Positions 61,126 through 64,000 of a DNA stretch of 64,000 nt are shown piece by piece. This DNA comes from Microcoleus asticus IPMA8 (GTDB taxonomy: Bacteria; Cyanobacteriota; Cyanobacteriia; Cyanobacteriales; Microcoleaceae), in assembly GCF_013179805.1 (NCBI RefSeq), contig NZ_SRRZ01000012.1, forward strand, positions 1 to 64,000, read 5' to 3'. The first letter of the stretch is position 1. Each line of letters starts with the position of its first letter. The translations under genes were made by a program, and so were the position numbers. The notes beneath the pieces are model-generated. The model saw only the letters and a list, made by a program, of their open reading frames with translations. It was not told where the DNA came from and did not search any database.

Positions 61126-62415
61126 ATGGCTGAAAAATTAATAGTTAGAAACTTTGCTGGCATCAAGGATTTGGAGATTGAAATCAAACGAATAAATATA
61201 CTTATTGGTCCTCAAGCTAGTGGTAAAAGCGTTTGCGCTAAACTTCTATTTTATTTTAAAAACTTTGTATGGGAAATTTTATCGGTTGTAAATAATGAGC
61301 AGACAAAACGTAATCTAGATTCAAACTATTCCAAGACTTTTGAGGAATATTTTCCTCCTGATAGTTGGGGAAAACAAGATTTTTTCATCAGGTATGAAAT
61401 TTGCAATGTTTTTATAGAAGTTAGTAGAAAACAGGATACCAAAGGTAGAATTTCCCTCAGCTATTCAGATTTTTTCAAGAAACAATTGGCAGACCTACGC
61501 AATTTACTCAAAAAAGCAAGAGAGGAAAGCTCTGAAATAACTTTGAGTAATAATATTATTAATAGTTCATTGTTTGGCCATAAATTTTTAAAAGATCACT
61601 TAGTAGAAAGTTTAGGCAGATCCATTGGTCGAGAGGCCGCCTTCAATCAGCTTTTTATTCCTGCTGGCCGCTCATTTTTCGCTAATCTTCAGAGCAATAT
61701 TTTTTCTTTTCTTTCAAGCAATAATACCTTAGATCCATTTCTAAGATCCTTTGGCTCAACATACGAAACGATAAAAAAATTGCGTATAAAATATAATATT
61801 TACCTTGAACATAAATATACAAAAGATATACTAGAGGAAATAAACAGGCTAATAGAGCAGTCTTTATGTGGTAAGCATATACAGGAAAAAGGCAAAGATT
61901 TTCTGGAGGTGGCAGATGGAAGACGTATTAGTATTGCGAACTCATCTTCCGGTCAACAGGAAACATTACCTCTGACAATTATCCTAGCTGCACTACCTTT
62001 TATAGCTTCCCCTCCAGTCGGTCAGACAGTGTATATTGAGGAGCCGGAAGCGCATTTATTTCCAAGCGCACAGCGTAATATTGTCGAGTTGATCGCTACA
62101 GTCTTTAATTCTCGCAAAGAGCAACTTCAATTCTTCATAACTACCCATAGTCCTTATGTCCTGACAGCACTTAATAATCTGCTCCAGGCTGGGCTTCTTT
62201 ATGAAGAATCCAGCGAAGATATACAACATCAACTAGAAAAGATTGTATCTAGATACAAATCATTAGATGTTTCCGATCTCTCAGCCTATGTTTTGAGCGA
62301 TGGAAAATGCAATAGTATTGTGTGTCCTGATACTGGGTTGATTGATGCGCGAGTGATTGATTCTGTTTCTGATGAACTAGCTATTGAATTCGATCAACTT
62401 CTCAACTTAGTTTGA
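61126..62415 (+). CDS. OLD-like AAA family ATPase (AAA_15 type), no TOPRIM domain
   Basis: 429 residues from the ATG at 61126 (a TTG four codons earlier is possible). An SMC/ABC-like ATPase: Walker A LIGPQASGKSV (residues ~28-36), a ~200-residue helical insertion, signature region SSSGQQETLPL, Walker B VYIEEPEAHLFPSAQ and His switch FFITTHSPYVLTAL. The order matches OLD/RecF-like ATPases of anti-phage systems, but the protein ends ~75 residues after the switch and has no TOPRIM nuclease. It is markedly AT-rich next to its neighbours. It lies 7 bp from a small gene with a nuclease-like motif, which suggests a two-component defence-type module. Confidence 0.85.
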   Translation: MAEKLIVRNFAGIKDLEIEIKRINILIGPQASGKSVCAKLLFYFKNFVWEILSVVNNEQTKRNLDSNYSKTFEEYFPPDSWGKQDFFIRYEICNVFIEVSRKQDTKGRISLSYSDFFKKQLADLRNLLKKAREESSEITLSNNIINSSLFGHKFLKDHLVESLGRSIGREAAFNQLFIPAGRSFFANLQSNIFSFLSSNNTLDPFLRSFGSTYETIKKLRIKYNIYLEHKYTKDILEEINRLIEQSLCGKHIQEKGKDFLEVADGRRISIANSSSGQQETLPLTIILAALPFIASPPVGQTVYIEEPEAHLFPSAQRNIVELIATVFNSRKEQLQFFITTHSPYVLTALNNLLQAGLLYEESSEDIQHQLEKIVSRYKSLDVSDLSAYVLSDGKCNSIVCPDTGLIDARVIDSVSDELAIEFDQLLNLV

Positions 62416-62422
62416 ATCGTAT

Positions 62423-62857
62423 ATGAAAAGTCTTCCAGAGTGTGAGGAACATAGATCCGACACCAAGATTGTCTTGCAGGAGAACAAAAGTAAAATAACG
62501 TTCCTCAACCCGAATAAAGACGAAATATTAATAATTAAGGTTGATGGCTGCGTTATTAGTGACAATGAGACTTTGCGTTGCGACTACGCACTCATTCCTT
62601 CTGATGCAGTAGAAATATATGTAGAGTTGAAAGGAAGCGATATTGCACAGGCGGTTAAACAAATAGAATCAACTATTAAATTAATTTCGGAAAATCCCCA
62701 AAAGATTAAGAAGCTATGTTTTGTCGTGTCTACACGTGTGCCAAAACAAACAACAAGCATACAACAGCTACAAAGTCTGTTTAAGAAAAAATTTAATGCG
62801 AGTTTCCGAATCAAGAATATTCAAGATGAGTATGATTTAAGTACGTCTACAAGCTAA
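62423..62857 (+). CDS. Small partner protein with PD-(D/E)XK-like motif (hypothetical)
   Basis: 144 residues. The core reads LRCDYALIPSDAVEIYVELKG, in which D54 and E68-x-K70 have the spacing of the PD-(D/E)XK nuclease site. It is followed by AQAVKQIESTI with glutamines at 76 and 80 in the place of the usual motif IV Q/K. A beta strand (KLCFVVSTRVP) and a helix with basic residues follow, as in small Holliday-junction-resolvase-like folds. No name is recalled. The gene starts 7 bp after the ATPase stop, is in the same AT-rich island and is probably co-translated with it. The nuclease call is inference. Confidence 0.6.
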   Translation: MKSLPECEEHRSDTKIVLQENKSKITFLNPNKDEILIIKVDGCVISDNETLRCDYALIPSDAVEIYVELKGSDIAQAVKQIESTIKLISENPQKIKKLCFVVSTRVPKQTTSIQQLQSLFKKKFNASFRIKNIQDEYDLSTSTS

Positions 62858-63314
62858 ACTAACGAGAACTTTGATATGACCAACATACAAAACTTTAGCA
62901 GAAAAGGAGTCAGCGGACGATCGCCCTGCCTCAACTAAATTTGAGTTCGTATTTATTATTAATTCTGACATCTACCTTAAGAAATATCTTTTCGGGACTT
63001 CCACAACACATCCCACCACTCCCAACATATACTACGGATCAGTGGGCAGTGCACACCCTACAAAAAATTTTGTGTAAATCCTATTTTATATTGCTTAATT
63101 CCTCGATCCCCCTAATTGGTCGCCTTTATTCGAGCAGAACTGTGCGATGTTTAGCCAGAAATTAACATTGATTTAAACTTTTAGGTAGGCATAAACGAGC
63201 TAGAATTCTATAGTTTCCGTGGAAGACATCGAGTTTAAATACAAAATGTCACAGATAAAAAATTAATATCGATCGCACTTTACAAAATAACCAAAACTCA
63301 GGAGGCAATCGCTG
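62858..63314. promoter_or_regulatory. Upstream region of the phosphoketolase gene
   Basis: 457 bp. A 74-codon frame at 62941 has no support. A perfect AGGAGG (63300-63305), nine bases before ATG 63315, defines the start of the following gene. A promoter is expected in the AT-rich stretch ~63170-63260 but is not clear. Confidence 0.45.
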
Positions 63315-64000
63315 ATGATGCTAGGAACAACCGAGATCCCGCAATTAAAGCCGCTTTCCGACTCAGAACTACACAAAATGAACGCCTACTGGCGGGCGGC
63401 AAACTACCTATCCGTCGGACAAATCTATCTCCTCGACAATCCCCTACTCAAAGAACCCCTTAAAATCGAACACGTCAAACCCAGACTCCTCGGACATTGG
63501 GGCACGACTCCAGGCCTCAACTTCATCTACGTTCACCTCAACCGCATCATCAAAGCCCAAGACCTCAACACCATCTACATCGCAGGCCCCGGACACGGCG
63601 GGCCGGGCTTGGTCGCCAACACCTATCTCGAAGGAACTTACAGCGAATATTACTCGAACATTTCCCAAGATGAAGAGGGTATCAAGCGGCTGTTCAAACA
63701 GTTCTCCTTTCCCGGCGGTATCCCCAGCCACGTCGCCCCGGAAACCCCCGGTTCGATTCACGAAGGCGGCGAACTCGGCTACGCCCTGGTGCACGCTTAC
63801 GGGGCGGCCTTCGATAACCCCGATTTGATTGTGGCGGCCGTTGTCGGCGACGGGGAGGCGGAAACCGGCCCGCTAGCTGCTAGCTGGCACTCTAACAAGT
63901 TTCTCAACCCGGTTCGCGACGGGGCCGTGTTGCCGATTTTGCACTTGAACGGCTACAAAATTGCCAATCCGACGCTGTTGGCCCGCATTCCGCGCGAGGA
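63315..64000 (+). CDS. xfp: Phosphoketolase (N-terminal part, gene continues past window)
   Basis: At least 228 codons from the ATG at 63315, running off the right end. The N-terminal thiamine-diphosphate domain is clear: LLGHWGTTPGLNFIYVHLNRII, IYIAGPGHGGPGLVANTYLEG, SHVAPETPGSIHEGGELGYAL and VVGDGEAETGPLAASWHSN (the GDG cofactor motif). The enzyme splits xylulose-5-phosphate and/or fructose-6-phosphate to acetyl phosphate and an aldose phosphate. A second ATG at 63318 is also possible; the AGGAGG spacing favours 63315. Confidence 0.95.
   Translation, partial: MMLGTTEIPQLKPLSDSELHKMNAYWRAANYLSVGQIYLLDNPLLKEPLKIEHVKPRLLGHWGTTPGLNFIYVHLNRIIKAQDLNTIYIAGPGHGGPGLVANTYLEGTYSEYYSNISQDEEGIKRLFKQFSFPGGIPSHVAPETPGSIHEGGELGYALVHAYGAAFDNPDLIVAAVVGDGEAETGPLAASWHSNKFLNPVRDGAVLPILHLNGYKIANPTLLARIPRE

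Noticed and set aside
62941..63165. 74-codon frame upstream of the phosphoketolase gene
   Set aside because: Low-complexity composition, no domain and no ribosome binding site; the region is more likely promoter DNA.
1..64000. tRNA or rRNA genes
   Set aside because: No TPsiC-like GGTTCGA(A/T)TCC with matching acceptor stems or rRNA-like blocks were recognised on reading; a covariance-model search was not possible here.

Overview
The window comes from a filamentous cyanobacterium, most likely of the Oscillatoria/Microcoleus type. The evidence is the frequent GCGATCGC-type octamers (HIP1), an NDH-1 subunit 2 gene (ndhB), an intein of the Synechocystis DnaB type, a PlmA-like GntR regulator, large multi-PAS kinases, and many intergenic heptanucleotide tandem repeats (STRR-like). 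No rRNA, tRNA or CRISPR array was recognised by eye.

Bases 1-13.3 kb: a transposase remnant, then housekeeping genes (a BadF-type sugar kinase, a zinc-ribbon protein, a phasin-like protein, an FKBP isomerase). These are followed by the rplI-dnaB pair, with a full-length intein in DnaB, and a 1701-residue soluble hybrid histidine kinase carrying about ten PAS domains.

Bases 13.9-34.5 kb: a glycan-assembly region. It holds a GT8-like transferase, GalE, a GT11-like and a GT10-like fucosyltransferase, two GT4 enzymes, further DxD transferases, a lipid-flippase-like ABC exporter with an unusual C-terminal tail, an FGE-like protein and three tandem paralogues of a cyanobacterial DxD family. A sugar epimerase and a DegT aminotransferase lie nearby on the other strand. 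Together they look able to build and export a fucosylated oligosaccharide or decorate a surface polymer. glyoxalase II (gloB) and an ABC1/UbiB kinase are interspersed.

Bases 34.5-50.2 kb: mixed cell functions. These are a FetB-type permease, two Uma2 nucleases, a large coiled-coil membrane protein, a nitroreductase, the PlmA-like regulator, a GAF-PAS adenylate cyclase, aminopeptidase P, a DUF4332 protein, an ArsC/Spx protein, a GNAT acetyltransferase overlapping a cyclic-peptide-type ABC exporter, a methyltransferase and ndhB.

Bases 50.6-56.9 kb: a rearranged region. A 5' methyltransferase fragment overlaps an operon of two nearly identical substrate-binding lipoproteins and a membrane SpoIIE-type phosphatase, with no transporter genes. 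The second binding protein arose by a 989-bp tandem duplication that borrowed its start from the phosphatase gene. An IS630 remnant overwrites the phosphatase 3' end and is followed by a decayed AraC regulator and a VOC-family gene. A perfect 75-bp tandem duplication lies beyond.

Bases 57.2-64 kb: topA, a small cyanobacterial orphan, an AT-rich two-gene module (OLD-like AAA ATPase plus a small protein with a PD-(D/E)XK-like motif) that is the best candidate for an undescribed defence-type system, and the 5' part of a phosphoketolase gene that runs off the window.
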